Made by a program: the position numbers and the translations under genes. Under the pieces are notes generated by a model. That model was not told the origin of the DNA. It ran no database searches and was given only the letters and a program-made list of their open reading frames with translations. From NCBI GenBank assembly GCA_937944105.1, contig CALDZP010000034.1, positions 1 through 38,261 on the forward strand: a stretch of 38,261 nt of DNA. Direction: 5' to 3'. This DNA comes from an uncultured Ignavibacteria bacterium (GTDB taxonomy: Bacteria; Bacteroidota; Ignavibacteria; Ch128b). Shown piece by piece: positions 1 to 8,400 of this stretch (its first letter is position 1; each line of letters opens with the position of its first letter).

Positions 1-6
1 CAAAAT

Positions 7-235
7 ATTGCTTTTCCAATTTTCATCGAAACTCGCAATGACAGTTCCTTGTAGCAGTCATTGCGAGAGGCAGCCTCTGGCTGGCTTGAAGCAATCCTTC
101 ACAAAAACACAAAGATGCAAAATGGAAATCATTGGTTTAACCAGAGAAGATTGCTTCCCCGCCTTTGGCGGGTCGAAATGAATGGTATGAGAGAAAAAAT
201 TGCTTTTCCGATTTTAATCGCATCTAGCAATGACA
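7..235. repeat. REP-like palindromic intergenic repeat cluster
   Basis: Positions 7-43 and 199-235 are direct copies of a 37-base unit that begins ATTGCTTTTCC and ends GCAATGACA, and match at 32 of 37 positions. The first copy ends in a palindrome: CTCGCAATGAC (32-42) pairs perfectly with GTCATTGCGAG (57-67) around a 14-base loop. Between the copies, 158-172 forms a hairpin, CCCGCC-TTT-GGCGGG. The stretch is visibly richer in G+C than the DNA around it. The pattern resembles the short palindromic repeats scattered between genes in many bacterial genomes. Whether it is multicopy here cannot be seen from one window. Confidence 0.6.
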
Positions 236-813
236 TGTTTGAGAGGAAAAGACTTTTTAAAAACTACAGTCAATAACATAAAATCAAAAAATGACTTTTA
301 TAAAATCTAAATGTAAAATTAAAAATACAATTGTAAACACAAGATGAAACTTGCAACTATTTAAATCGATAAACTTTAATCTGTTTTAGAAAAAAAATTG
401 AATCGAAATTGAAAAATAGTTTATGGTAGTCGCAGACTTTAGCCTGTAAAGTAAAAAAAATAAAGATATGTACATAAACAAAAGCATGTGACTAATGATT
501 ATCATTAAAGTCTGTTTATTTTATTTTATCATTATTTAATTAGGGACAAAGGGAAGAGACTTATTTTGCAATTATTGAAAGCAATCAAACTTAAAAAAAT
601 CTCAATGCAGGGGGAGATATTTTCCTTTTTAATGAGCAGTAAAAATAACTCTTAAAATTTTTCATTTATTGAGATTTATTTACTCTGTATATGGGAATTT
701 ATTTCTGCAAACTCACTTTTTAATTAATCTTCTGGCACAATTTATGACTATATAATAACGATTTCGAATTTTTTAATTGAAACAAATTAATAAAAAAATA
801 TACATAAATTTTT
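236..813. other. AT-rich non-coding stretch upstream of the PAS kinase
   Basis: No open frame with coding character is present on either strand. Apart from the Fur-box-like palindrome listed separately, only weak structure is visible. CAGACTTT (433-440) is repeated inverted as AAAGTCTG (507-514). A short hairpin ATCTC/GAGAT (599-603/614-618) is followed by a T-rich stretch. TATAAT at 751-756 could be a -10 element for the kinase at 814, but no convincing -35 is seen. Confidence 0.5.
493..507. promoter_or_regulatory. Fur-box-like palindrome
   Basis: TAATGATTATCATTA is a perfect inverted repeat with 7-base arms around a central T. Aligned to the classical 19-base Fur consensus (GATAATGATAATCATTATC) it matches at every core position except the central base. 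The outer two bases on each side do not match. It lies about 310 bases upstream of the kinase at 814, too far for a simple promoter operator of that gene. A Fur-family or other dimeric repressor site is plausible but unproven. Confidence 0.35.
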
Positions 814-2661
814 ATGAATCTTAATTATTCGAAAAATTCCATGGAAAATCTTGAAAAATCTGAGGATTTTATTACCTTTTCCATATTTTGGAGTATGTCT
901 GTACCCGATCAAAAATTTCTCTATATTTCTCCGGATTTCTTCTTAATAACTGGATATAAATTGAAAGATGTATATCTCAATCCGAAACTATGGTTCAATT
1001 TGATACAAAATTATGATAAACCAAAATTCAGTAGAAAGGTAGTTGATGATAAAATTTATTTTGAATCAGGTTATTCATTTAAAAATGCTTATGGTGAAAT
1101 AATTGAGGTAGAAGAAACAATTTTCCCCATTATTGATGAATCTAATCAATTAATTCAAATACAAGGTCATTCAAAAATGAAAATAGAAGATAAACACGAT
1201 TTTAAAATTATAAATGATATAAAGGTACCATATTTTATTGCAGAAAAATTTAATTGCAAATGGAAAGTAACCGCAGTAACAGAAAAATTCAAAAAATTAT
1301 TTGATGAGGCTATCCAATCATATCATTTAAATTCTGGTGATGATAGTCTACTCGAAATTTTAAATGCGAAATTCGAGGATCTTATATCAAAAAATAAGAC
1401 AAGTTTTGAATATAAAATTGAAGATTTAGATTCAGAGAAATTTTACAAATTTGAGTTGACACTTAGCATCGACAATAATGGGAATGAAAAAATTTTTGGC
1501 TGGGCTACTGACATTACTGATATTAAATTAAACGAGATCCGTTTACATAAACTGAACAAGGACAAGAATAAGTTACTCTCAATCGTTTCACACGATTTAA
1601 AATCACCATTTAATACAATATTAAATTTCATAAATCTTTTGAATGAAGGTGTTGAAATTGATGAAGAACAAAAAAGAGAATACTTAAAATTTATTTACGA
1701 TACTTCTAAACAACAAATAGATTTAATTCACGATTTGCTTGACTGGACTAAAGTGGAAGCGGGGTTGCTTGAGTTTTGCCCAAATTTTATTTCGTTCAAT
1801 TCATTAATTAGTAAGATACTTTCTAGCTTTGGTGGTCAAATTTATCAAAAAGGAATTGAAATCATTCAAGACTTTGATAAGGACTTAAAAGTATTCTTTG
1901 ATAGAAATTATCTAAAAATTGTTCTTTCGAATATAATCTCGAATGCAATCAAATTTTCTCACCGTAAAGGTAAGATTATCATATCAGCAAAAAAGGAAAT
2001 AGATTTTATTGAAATTACTATTCAAGATTTTGGGATAGGTTTTTCGCAACGATACTTTGACCAAATTGCTAACTCGCACAACTTTGAGCTTCAGATAGGA
2101 ACAATGGGTGAGAAAGGCACGGGATTAGGATTAAAATTCTGTTATGATATTATTACTTCCAATCATGGAAAATTATCTATAGAATCAGAAAGTAAGAAAG
2201 GAACAAAGGTAGTAATTAAAATCCGAATTCCTAAAATAACTGGAGTATTCCTTGGTGAAGAAAAAGAAATTAGTGAATTGAAAAATTTCTCATGCAAAAT
2301 ATTACCCGATGTTTTTCTGTTTGTTTGCAAAGACATATTTGATTTCTTCAGATTTGTAGAAGAAAATAAAATTGATTTTGTATTTGTTAATGTAGATTTA
2401 ATTAAAGATTTTCAGAGAGCATTTTTAGAGAGAATTTTTTCTGAACTTTCAGAGAAATGTAAAATAATAGGATTTAGTAACTCACCAGAAGATTTAGAAA
2501 GTTTAAAGTCAATTATAAAATTTGAAAGAATTGAAAAATTATCTAAAACGCAAGAAACAATAAAAGAAATTATAAAAGTATTTTTAAAGTCAAAAGAAAA
2601 GCTCTCATTCTCAAAAACAAACAATTATCAATTTAAGACAGATAATCCAAATAATAATTGA
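814..2661 (+). CDS. Soluble PAS-PAS sensor histidine kinase with degenerate receiver tail
   Basis: Predicted cytoplasmic sensor kinase of 615 residues with no membrane segment. A PAS domain of the PAS_3 type covers roughly residues 30-125. A second PAS-like domain covers about 135-243 and ends with GWATDITDIK. The HisKA box is SHDLKSP with the phospho-accepting histidine at residue 260. The HATPase domain shows the N box (ISNAIKFS, N377), the G1 box (DFGIGF, D405) and the G2 box (GEKGTGLGL, 432-440). Residues about 485-590 have the alternating beta/alpha pattern of a receiver domain, but the expected phospho-aspartate position reads FVNVD and no N-terminal acidic pair is seen. This looks like a pseudo-receiver. 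The start has no Shine-Dalgarno sequence, and an in-frame ATG at 841 is an alternative. The signal sensed is unknown. The gene stands alone ahead of the polysaccharide block. Confidence 0.85.
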   Translation: MNLNYSKNSMENLEKSEDFITFSIFWSMSVPDQKFLYISPDFFLITGYKLKDVYLNPKLWFNLIQNYDKPKFSRKVVDDKIYFESGYSFKNAYGEIIEVEETIFPIIDESNQLIQIQGHSKMKIEDKHDFKIINDIKVPYFIAEKFNCKWKVTAVTEKFKKLFDEAIQSYHLNSGDDSLLEILNAKFEDLISKNKTSFEYKIEDLDSEKFYKFELTLSIDNNGNEKIFGWATDITDIKLNEIRLHKLNKDKNKLLSIVSHDLKSPFNTILNFINLLNEGVEIDEEQKREYLKFIYDTSKQQIDLIHDLLDWTKVEAGLLEFCPNFISFNSLISKILSSFGGQIYQKGIEIIQDFDKDLKVFFDRNYLKIVLSNIISNAIKFSHRKGKIIISAKKEIDFIEITIQDFGIGFSQRYFDQIANSHNFELQIGTMGEKGTGLGLKFCYDIITSNHGKLSIESESKKGTKVVIKIRIPKITGVFLGEEKEISELKNFSCKILPDVFLFVCKDIFDFFRFVEENKIDFVFVNVDLIKDFQRAFLERIFSELSEKCKIIGFSNSPEDLESLKSIIKFERIEKLSKTQETIKEIIKVFLKSKEKLSFSKTNNYQFKTDNPNNN

Positions 2662-2709
2662 AAAAATTTTAATTTTTAACTGGCATTTTAATTGAGGTTT
2701 ATAATTATT

Positions 2710-3030
2710 ATGAAAAAACAAATAACAAATACAATGATCAGAGAAATTGAGTCTAAAATCTTTGACGCTTTAATCAAACTTGGATTGAAGCCATCAAAGG
2801 TTTTAGAAGAAAATAATGAGTGTCATTTTATCACCCCAAAAAAATCAAAATATAAATACCTAAGTAACTACTCCCTTCAAAATTTTTATCGCTCTCCTTT
2901 ATTCAAAAAATCAGCACTTGAAAGTGTGCAAATCTGGACTTTCATTCTTCGTCCCAATAATACGGGACGAAGAATTTATCCTTCTCAATCTCAAAAGTTT
3001 TATTACTTCCCACAACACCTTCTTAACTAA
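2710..3030 (+). CDS. Short hypothetical ORF reading into a palindromic repeat
   Basis: This ORF of 106 residues is not recognised. The frame can be extended to a TTG at 2692, but the ATG at 2710 (MKKQITNTMIREIE) is the better start. Residues 1-65 are charged and helical in character and could be a real small protein. The C-terminal part is translated straight through a perfect 12-bp hairpin (2944-2975), giving RPNNTGRRI, and then a low-complexity tail. That part probably reflects repeat DNA inserted in or after the gene. The ORF may be a remnant, an intact small gene with an altered tail, or non-coding. Confidence 0.3.
   Translation: MKKQITNTMIREIESKIFDALIKLGLKPSKVLEENNECHFITPKKSKYKYLSNYSLQNFYRSPLFKKSALESVQIWTFILRPNNTGRRIYPSQSQKFYYFPQHLLN
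2944..2975. repeat. Perfect 12-bp inverted repeat
   Basis: ATTCTTCGTCCC (2944-2955) pairs perfectly with GGGACGAAGAAT (2964-2975) around an 8-base loop. It has the look of a dispersed palindromic repeat rather than a terminator, since no T-run follows. It lies inside the 3' part of the short ORF at 2710-3030. Confidence 0.6.
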
Positions 3031-3034
3031 GTTT

Positions 3035-3049
3035 GGGACTCAAAGTCCC
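3035..3049. repeat. Short hairpin GGGACT/AGTCCC
   Basis: GGGACT (3035-3040), a loop of three bases and AGTCCC (3044-3049) form a compact hairpin just after the stop of the short ORF and directly before the terminator-like stem at 3059. It may belong to the same repeat element. Confidence 0.45.
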
Positions 3050-3058
3050 TAAACCCCG

Positions 3059-3099
3059 GAACTGCAGCCTTCGCTCCCTTCCGCTGCAGTTCTTTTTTT
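3059..3099 (+). terminator. Rho-independent terminator after the kinase region
   Basis: GAACTGCAGC (3059-3068) pairs over ten bases with GCTGCAGTTC (3083-3092), with a 14-base loop, and is followed directly by a run of seven Ts (3093-3099). This is the classic intrinsic-terminator layout on the plus strand. It would separate transcription of the 814-3030 region from the polysaccharide block that starts at 3185. Confidence 0.75.
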
Positions 3100-3184
3100 G
3101 TCTCATAATGATATAAAAAATATTATTTTTTTCGATAATTTAAATTAGACTGTTTCAAAATTAAAAATAATGTTTTAGGTTCAG

Positions 3185-4387
3185 ATGGGAGTAATATTTA
3201 TCAAATCACTTTACTGGTTTTTTTACTTCATCACCAGTTTTATTCTCGTATATGAAATTTTAATTTTCTTTCTCTCAAAACTGGCAAAGCAAAAAAAGAA
3301 TGAAGAAAAAAATAATACTCTTTATAAATACTTAATATTAATTCCTGCCTACAAAGAATCTGAAACTTTGTATTTGACGATAAATGCAATAAAAAAATTA
3401 AACTATCCAACTGATTTATATATGGTAATTTTAATAGCTGATAATTGCGATGAATCACTCTTAAATAAAATTGAAAAGGAAGTAAAAGTCTTACGGCTAA
3501 ATTTAAAAACTCATTCCAAAGTAGAGTCATTGAAGCAAGCAATCCCCTATGTAAGCAATTTTGATTTCGTACTTGTTCTAGATTCAGATAATTTAATTCA
3601 TCCGGAATTCTTGAATGCTTTGAATAGATTTATTAAACCTCAATCAAAAGTTATTCAAGGAATTCGACTTCCTAAAAGTATCAATAATATTTATGAAAGC
3701 CTGGATTCAATTACAGATTTTATCTATAATCAATTAGATAGATTAATACCTTCTTCACTTGGATTAACAGGAACATTAAGTGGATCAGGTTTTGCGGTTA
3801 ATGCAAAACTTTTTGGTGAGGTAATAAGTAAGATTGAAACATTAGGTGGCTTTGATAAAATCTTGCAATCGAAACTAATTTTGGACAGAATACCAATTGA
3901 AATTTGTAAAGATGCAATAATTTATGATGAAAAAGTTTATAATTCGAAAAATTATGTAATTCAAAGAAGAAGATGGCTATATTATCATTTTTATAATGCT
4001 ATAAAGTTTGGTTTCACTCTTACTTTAAAAGGGTTATTAAATTTTGATGCAAACCAAATTCATCTTGGATTGGTTAGCTTAAGACCTCCACTAAATCTGC
4101 TTTATTTGATTGTCTTCGTCCTGCTTATTGCTGGATTTTTCATTAACATAAATTTATCCATAATTCTGTTAGTTATAACTTTAATTTTTTCATTAATTTT
4201 ATTATCAATTTTACTCAAAGAAAAAATTTTATCTTTTCAATTAATATTAAACCTGCCCAGAATTTTCTATTTTCAAATGAAATCTATGCTAAGAATAATG
4301 GATGCTAAAAAAAATTCATTAAGGACAGAACATATAAGTGTTACTTCAATTGATAAAATTTTGAACAATGAACAAATGGAGAAATAA
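3185..4387 (+). CDS. Membrane-bound family 2 glycosyltransferase
   Basis: A GT-A fold family 2 glycosyltransferase of 400 residues, which should transfer sugar from a nucleotide-sugar donor on the cytoplasmic face of the membrane. One membrane segment lies at about residues 8-29. The catalytic domain follows, with ILIPAYKE at the start of the fold, a metal/donor-binding DSDN motif (D133, D135), GSGFAV, and a QRRRW motif (260-264) matching the QxxRW signature of processive enzymes such as cellulose and hyaluronan synthases. Two further membrane segments lie at about 300-341. It opens the ten-gene polysaccharide block, and the next gene starts two bases after its stop. AGGT precedes the ATG at a usable distance. 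Donor and product sugars cannot be read from the sequence. Confidence 0.88.
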   Translation: MGVIFIKSLYWFFYFITSFILVYEILIFFLSKLAKQKKNEEKNNTLYKYLILIPAYKESETLYLTINAIKKLNYPTDLYMVILIADNCDESLLNKIEKEVKVLRLNLKTHSKVESLKQAIPYVSNFDFVLVLDSDNLIHPEFLNALNRFIKPQSKVIQGIRLPKSINNIYESLDSITDFIYNQLDRLIPSSLGLTGTLSGSGFAVNAKLFGEVISKIETLGGFDKILQSKLILDRIPIEICKDAIIYDEKVYNSKNYVIQRRRWLYYHFYNAIKFGFTLTLKGLLNFDANQIHLGLVSLRPPLNLLYLIVFVLLIAGFFININLSIILLVITLIFSLILLSILLKEKILSFQLILNLPRIFYFQMKSMLRIMDAKKNSLRTEHISVTSIDKILNNEQMEK

Positions 4388-4389
4388 AT

Positions 4390-5514
4390 TTGAGAGGAGT
4401 AAAAATTTTATTTATAATCAGGCAGGCAGAATTTGGTGGGGGAGAAACTCACATTAAATATATTTTTGATTCAATTGATCGAGAACTATTTGTTCCTGTT
4501 CTTGTAAGTTTGAAAGAGGGTTTTCTGAGTAACTATGCAAAATCTCTTGGAATTAATTTCTATTTACTACCAAAGGACTCAAGTGATTTACTAAAAAATA
4601 TTTTAAGACTTATTAAGATTATCAAAATAGAAAATATTAAATTTATTCACGCACATGGAACAAAAGGGGCAGCGCTTGTTTTAATTCCAGCATTTTTAAA
4701 ATGGAAAAAATTAATCTATACAGTACATAGTTTTTCATTTCATAGTGAACTTAGTCGTTTGCAGTATATTTTCAGGAAATTTGTGGAGTGGTTAATATGT
4801 TTATATGCATACAAGGTAATTCTTGTATCGGAATCAGATTATAAGATTGGTAATTTTATTTCTCAGAAGAAAAAGATACTCATAAAAAACGGAGTGGATA
4901 CTTCTAAATATTCACCATCTAAAAATAAAAAATTGCGCGAAGAAATGGGTTATTTTCAAAGTGATTTTGTAATTGGGTATTTCACAAGATTTACTCACCA
5001 AAAAAATCCATTTTTTGTTATTGAGTTAATTAAATCTTTGGTTAATGAAAATGACAAAAACAATAAGAACTTTAAACTTTTTATGATTGGCGATGGTGAA
5101 TTAAGAGAAAAAATAATTGAAAAAGTTACACAGTTTCAATTAAATAAAGTCGTTAAAATTCTTGAACCATCTTATGAAATTGAGATTTATTTGAATGTAA
5201 TAGATTGTTATGTTTTGCCATCGTTTTGGGAAGGTTTACCCTATGGAGTTCTTGAAGCAATGGCTTGTGGTGTTCCAGTAATTGCTTCAAATATTCCTAA
5301 TATTGGTGAGATAATTGAATCGGGAGAAAATGGTTTTTGTGAAGAAATTAATGTTGATAAATTTAAAGAGAGAATTCTTCAATTATCGCAAGATCAAAAC
5401 TTATATAACAAAATAAGTACGAATGCAAGACTTACAATAGAAAAAAAATTTAATATTAAAGAATCAATTCTGGAGTTACTAAAAATTTACGAGAAACTTA
5501 AAGCCCATGACTGA
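4390..5514 (+). CDS. Family 4 (GT-B) glycosyltransferase
   Basis: A 374-residue retaining glycosyltransferase of the GT4 type, expected to add a sugar to the lipid-linked polysaccharide repeat unit in the cytoplasm. The N-terminal acceptor domain has the glycine-rich FGGGETH loop (around residues 15-21). The C-terminal donor domain has IKNGVDTSKYSP, GYFTRFTHQKNP, MIGDGELR and the E-x7-E signature in EGLPYGVLEAMACG (E281, E289). The start is TTG, two bases after the previous stop. No in-frame ATG occurs before the conserved N-terminal strand, so TTG is well supported. The gene overlaps the flippase gene by eight bases, which implies translational coupling. Confidence 0.88.
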   Translation: MRGVKILFIIRQAEFGGGETHIKYIFDSIDRELFVPVLVSLKEGFLSNYAKSLGINFYLLPKDSSDLLKNILRLIKIIKIENIKFIHAHGTKGAALVLIPAFLKWKKLIYTVHSFSFHSELSRLQYIFRKFVEWLICLYAYKVILVSESDYKIGNFISQKKKILIKNGVDTSKYSPSKNKKLREEMGYFQSDFVIGYFTRFTHQKNPFFVIELIKSLVNENDKNNKNFKLFMIGDGELREKIIEKVTQFQLNKVVKILEPSYEIEIYLNVIDCYVLPSFWEGLPYGVLEAMACGVPVIASNIPNIGEIIESGENGFCEEINVDKFKERILQLSQDQNLYNKISTNARLTIEKKFNIKESILELLKIYEKLKAHD

Positions 5515-6892
5515 TATTAAGAAATACTGGTTACCTAACGGAGCTTATTCTTTTTTACAAAACGTTGTATTATTTATATCTGGATTTGCTGGATTCGTAA
5601 TGCTTGTCCGGTTTTATGATAAATCTGAATTTGGTTCATGGGCTTTGTATTTAGCATTAACTTCATTTGTTGATGTTGCAAGAGCTGGATTTGTAACAAA
5701 TGCATTGGTGCGTTATGCGTCAATTCAAGATTCGAAAAGTGAGTATTCAAAAGTTTTAAGTGGCTCACTTTTATTGCATGTTATATTTACTGTTGTTTTA
5801 ACAATTGTTATCTATTTACTTGCCCCATTCCTTGGTAGATTATGGTCAAGCTATGAGTTTTATTTACTTTTAGAATATTATCCTATTTACTCTTTTTGCC
5901 AGATTCCATTTTTATATTTCTCGGCTATCGAACAAGCAAATTTTTCATTTCGTAATCAATATTATAGTAATCTAATTCGCAATACACTTTTTATTGGAAT
6001 TATAGCTTATATCGTTTTATTTAAAATTGAATTTCCAGTCTATAAATTACCAATAGTTCAAGCTTTTTCTGTTATAGTTGCTGGAATTTATTTATTAATG
6101 GTGAATAAGAAAAAAATTCATCTATCAAGCGAAATTGATTTCAAATGGATAAAAAAATTGATTGACTTTGGGAAATATGTTTTTGGAAGTAATGTTATCT
6201 CAATTTTATTTACAAATATTGATCAGATTTTACTTGGATATTTTTACAATACAAGGATTGTTGCCAGTTACAATACTGCAATGAGAGTCGGAAACTTTTC
6301 TGATATTCCAATGACATCAATTGCTTCTATTGTTTATCCTAAATCTACACACAGATTACAAAGTGTTGGGATTAAAGGAGTAAGGCATATCTACGAGAGA
6401 TCGGTAGGTTTAATTCTTGCTTTTGTAATTCCAACTTTAATCTTATTGGTTTTATTTGCCCATCATATTGTTAAATTTATTGCTACTGAAGCTTACTTAG
6501 ATGCAATACCGGCGATCTATATTATTTTATTTTTTAGTTTGTTCAAACCATTTATTAAATATTTTGGGATTGCAGTGGAAGTGCTTGGAAGACCTCACTA
6601 TAATTTCAATTTAATGATAAGTTTGTTAATAATTAATTTTGTAATAGATTTGTTTTTGATTCCAAAATACAGTTTAATCGGGGCTGCTCTTGGAAGTATT
6701 ATAACCCTTATTGTTGGTGTAGTAATGGTATTAATAATTTTGAACAAAATGATTGATGTACAATTAAAAAGAATCTTCAAATATACTGTTAGCTTTTATT
6801 TAGAAGCTTTAGAGTTTATAATATTTTTTAATGAGTATAAAGAATCTTTTGAGGGGAATTTAAATGGGGAGAAAGAAGAAAAAATCTTTTAA
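5507..6892 (+). CDS. Wzx-like polysaccharide flippase (MOP superfamily)
   Basis: An integral membrane protein of 461 residues with about 12 predicted hydrophobic segments, matching the O-antigen/teichoic-acid flippase branch of the MOP superfamily. The N-terminus, with PNGAYSFLQNVVLFISGF and then YDKSEFGSWALYLAL, has the family pattern of a first helix followed by a short amphipathic loop. It would move the undecaprenyl-linked repeat unit from the inner to the outer leaflet of the cytoplasmic membrane. It overlaps the upstream glycosyltransferase by 8 bases and the downstream kinase by 29. No Wzy polymerase is seen in the block. Confidence 0.85.
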   Translation: MTDIKKYWLPNGAYSFLQNVVLFISGFAGFVMLVRFYDKSEFGSWALYLALTSFVDVARAGFVTNALVRYASIQDSKSEYSKVLSGSLLLHVIFTVVLTIVIYLLAPFLGRLWSSYEFYLLLEYYPIYSFCQIPFLYFSAIEQANFSFRNQYYSNLIRNTLFIGIIAYIVLFKIEFPVYKLPIVQAFSVIVAGIYLLMVNKKKIHLSSEIDFKWIKKLIDFGKYVFGSNVISILFTNIDQILLGYFYNTRIVASYNTAMRVGNFSDIPMTSIASIVYPKSTHRLQSVGIKGVRHIYERSVGLILAFVIPTLILLVLFAHHIVKFIATEAYLDAIPAIYIILFFSLFKPFIKYFGIAVEVLGRPHYNFNLMISLLIINFVIDLFLIPKYSLIGAALGSIITLIVGVVMVLIILNKMIDVQLKRIFKYTVSFYLEALEFIIFFNEYKESFEGNLNGEKEEKIF

Positions 6893-8021
6893 ACTAGTTG
6901 AAATTCTTAATGAAGGAGTTAAGAACTACGATATGATTATAATTACAGATTCACTTGGAAAGGTTACCCTTTATAATAATTTTTTATCTCAATTGTGCAA
7001 TTCTGCTAACAAAGATGAGATTTTATTGCAGGATATTTATCTGGAACAATTGTTTAAACCAGAAAATGAAAATTTTCTCAGTGTCTTGACAGAACTAAAA
7101 GAACATGGTTCTTTTAGTGGCGATCTGAATTTTATTCTAAGCTTTAATCAATTGATTCCCTTCGAAGTAAAAGCATTTAAAATTAATAGTGAAATAAATG
7201 AGAACTTTAGTTTTGTTTTCTTTTTCAAATTGAAAGAAATTAATGAGATTGAACGAGATCCATTAGAACAGAAAAAATTCAAAAGCGATTCATTTAAAGT
7301 ATCGAATAAAAATCTAAATTTTAATGTGATTACATCGTTGGAAGAATTAGAACAAATGAAGGAAAATTTTCTATCGAGTATATCACACGAATTAAGAACT
7401 CCACTTGCATCTATAATTGGTTTTGCTGAAACTATAAAGAATGATCCAGCTTTACCTCGTGAAATTTTTAATGAATTCATTGACATAATATTGAATGAAG
7501 GGAAACGGCTTGCTGCAACAATAAATGATTTACTTGATATATCTCAACTTTATAAAAATAGTTCTACACTTCAATTTAGAAATGTCGAATTACAGCAACT
7601 CGTTAAAAAAGCATATGAACAATTAAAACCTCTTGCATCAGAAATCGAATTTTCAATTCATATTCAAGAAAAACCAATAATTGTTGCCGCTGATGAATCA
7701 AAACTTCAACAAGCCATTAATAATTTAGTTAGCAATGCTATAAAATTCACTCCTCCAAAAGGGAAGGTAGTGATTTCACTTCATGAAACAGATAATAACT
7801 TTATTATTGAGGTAACGGACACGGGATTTGGGATACCAGAAAAAGATAAAAATAAAATTTTCGATCGTTTTTATAAAGTATCCAGACCTGGAATTGAAAC
7901 GAGAGGAGTTGGTCTTGGTCTGTCTATAACTAAAAAAATTTTAGATCTTCATGGTTACTCTCTTGAATTTGAGAGCAAAGAAAATAAAGGTTCAACATTT
8001 AAAATTTTAATTCCAAAATGA
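6864..8021 (+). CDS. PAS-domain sensor histidine kinase in the polysaccharide block
   Basis: A soluble 385-residue histidine kinase. A PAS-like domain occupies about residues 15-125, followed by a linker. The HisKA domain has the classical SHELRTPL box with H175 as phospho-acceptor. The HATPase domain has NNLVSNAIKFT (N291), DTGFGIP (D319) and RGVGLGLS. The ATG is preceded by GAGGGG at a good distance, although this start lies 29 bases inside the flippase gene. The response-regulator gene that follows overlaps it by four bases (ATGA), so the pair is almost certainly cognate. No membrane segment is present, so the stimulus is intracellular or delivered by another protein. Confidence 0.9.
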   Translation: MGRKKKKSFKLVEILNEGVKNYDMIIITDSLGKVTLYNNFLSQLCNSANKDEILLQDIYLEQLFKPENENFLSVLTELKEHGSFSGDLNFILSFNQLIPFEVKAFKINSEINENFSFVFFFKLKEINEIERDPLEQKKFKSDSFKVSNKNLNFNVITSLEELEQMKENFLSSISHELRTPLASIIGFAETIKNDPALPREIFNEFIDIILNEGKRLAATINDLLDISQLYKNSSTLQFRNVELQQLVKKAYEQLKPLASEIEFSIHIQEKPIIVAADESKLQQAINNLVSNAIKFTPPKGKVVISLHETDNNFIIEVTDTGFGIPEKDKNKIFDRFYKVSRPGIETRGVGLGLSITKKILDLHGYSLEFESKENKGSTFKILIPK

Positions 8022-8398
8022 CTATGAAAAAGAAAATTTTACTCGTGGAAGATGAAAAATCAATTCAAACACTTCTTGTATATCATCTTGAAAAGATGAA
8101 TTATAAAGTTATTGTTAAAGAAAGCGCTGAAGATGCCATTGAATACCTTAAGCAAGAGAAATTTCTTCCTGATTTAATAATAACCGATGTATTGCTTCCA
8201 GGAATGAACGGTATCAATTTTTGTAGATTGGTTAAAACTGATGCAAAAACCTCGAATATTCCAGTAATAGTTCTTTCTTCTGTTGATTTTGATTTTTATA
8301 GGCAGGGCGCCGAAAATTCTGGTGCTGATTATTTTATGACCAAGCCATTTAGAATAAAAGATTTTATTAGTGTCATCAATAATCTAAAAACGGTATAA
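8018..8398 (+). CDS. Single-domain response regulator (CheY-like)
   Basis: A stand-alone receiver domain of 126 residues with all key residues: acidic pair E11/D12, phospho-acceptor D57 (LIITDVLLPGMNG), S87 and K109 (TKPF). It has no output domain, so it acts either through a protein partner or as a phosphate shuttle. It overlaps the histidine kinase gene by four bases, and the sigma-54 activator starts two bases after its stop, so a phosphorelay or a branched pathway from one kinase to two receivers is likely. An in-frame ATG at 8024 is a possible alternative start. Confidence 0.9.
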   Translation: MTMKKKILLVEDEKSIQTLLVYHLEKMNYKVIVKESAEDAIEYLKQEKFLPDLIITDVLLPGMNGINFCRLVKTDAKTSNIPVIVLSSVDFDFYRQGAENSGADYFMTKPFRIKDFISVINNLKTV

Positions 8399-8400
8399 GT

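Noticed and set aside
61-276. 71-residue open frame in the repeat cluster
   Set aside because: It is read across the REP-like repeats, has no coding character or ribosome-binding site, and ends in the repeat's flank.
733-748. Sigma-54-like element TGGCAC-N5-ATGA upstream of the PAS kinase
   Set aside because: The -24 part is good but the nearly invariant GC of the -12 part is missing. The element TGGCAT-N5-TTGA at 2681-2695 fails in the same way.
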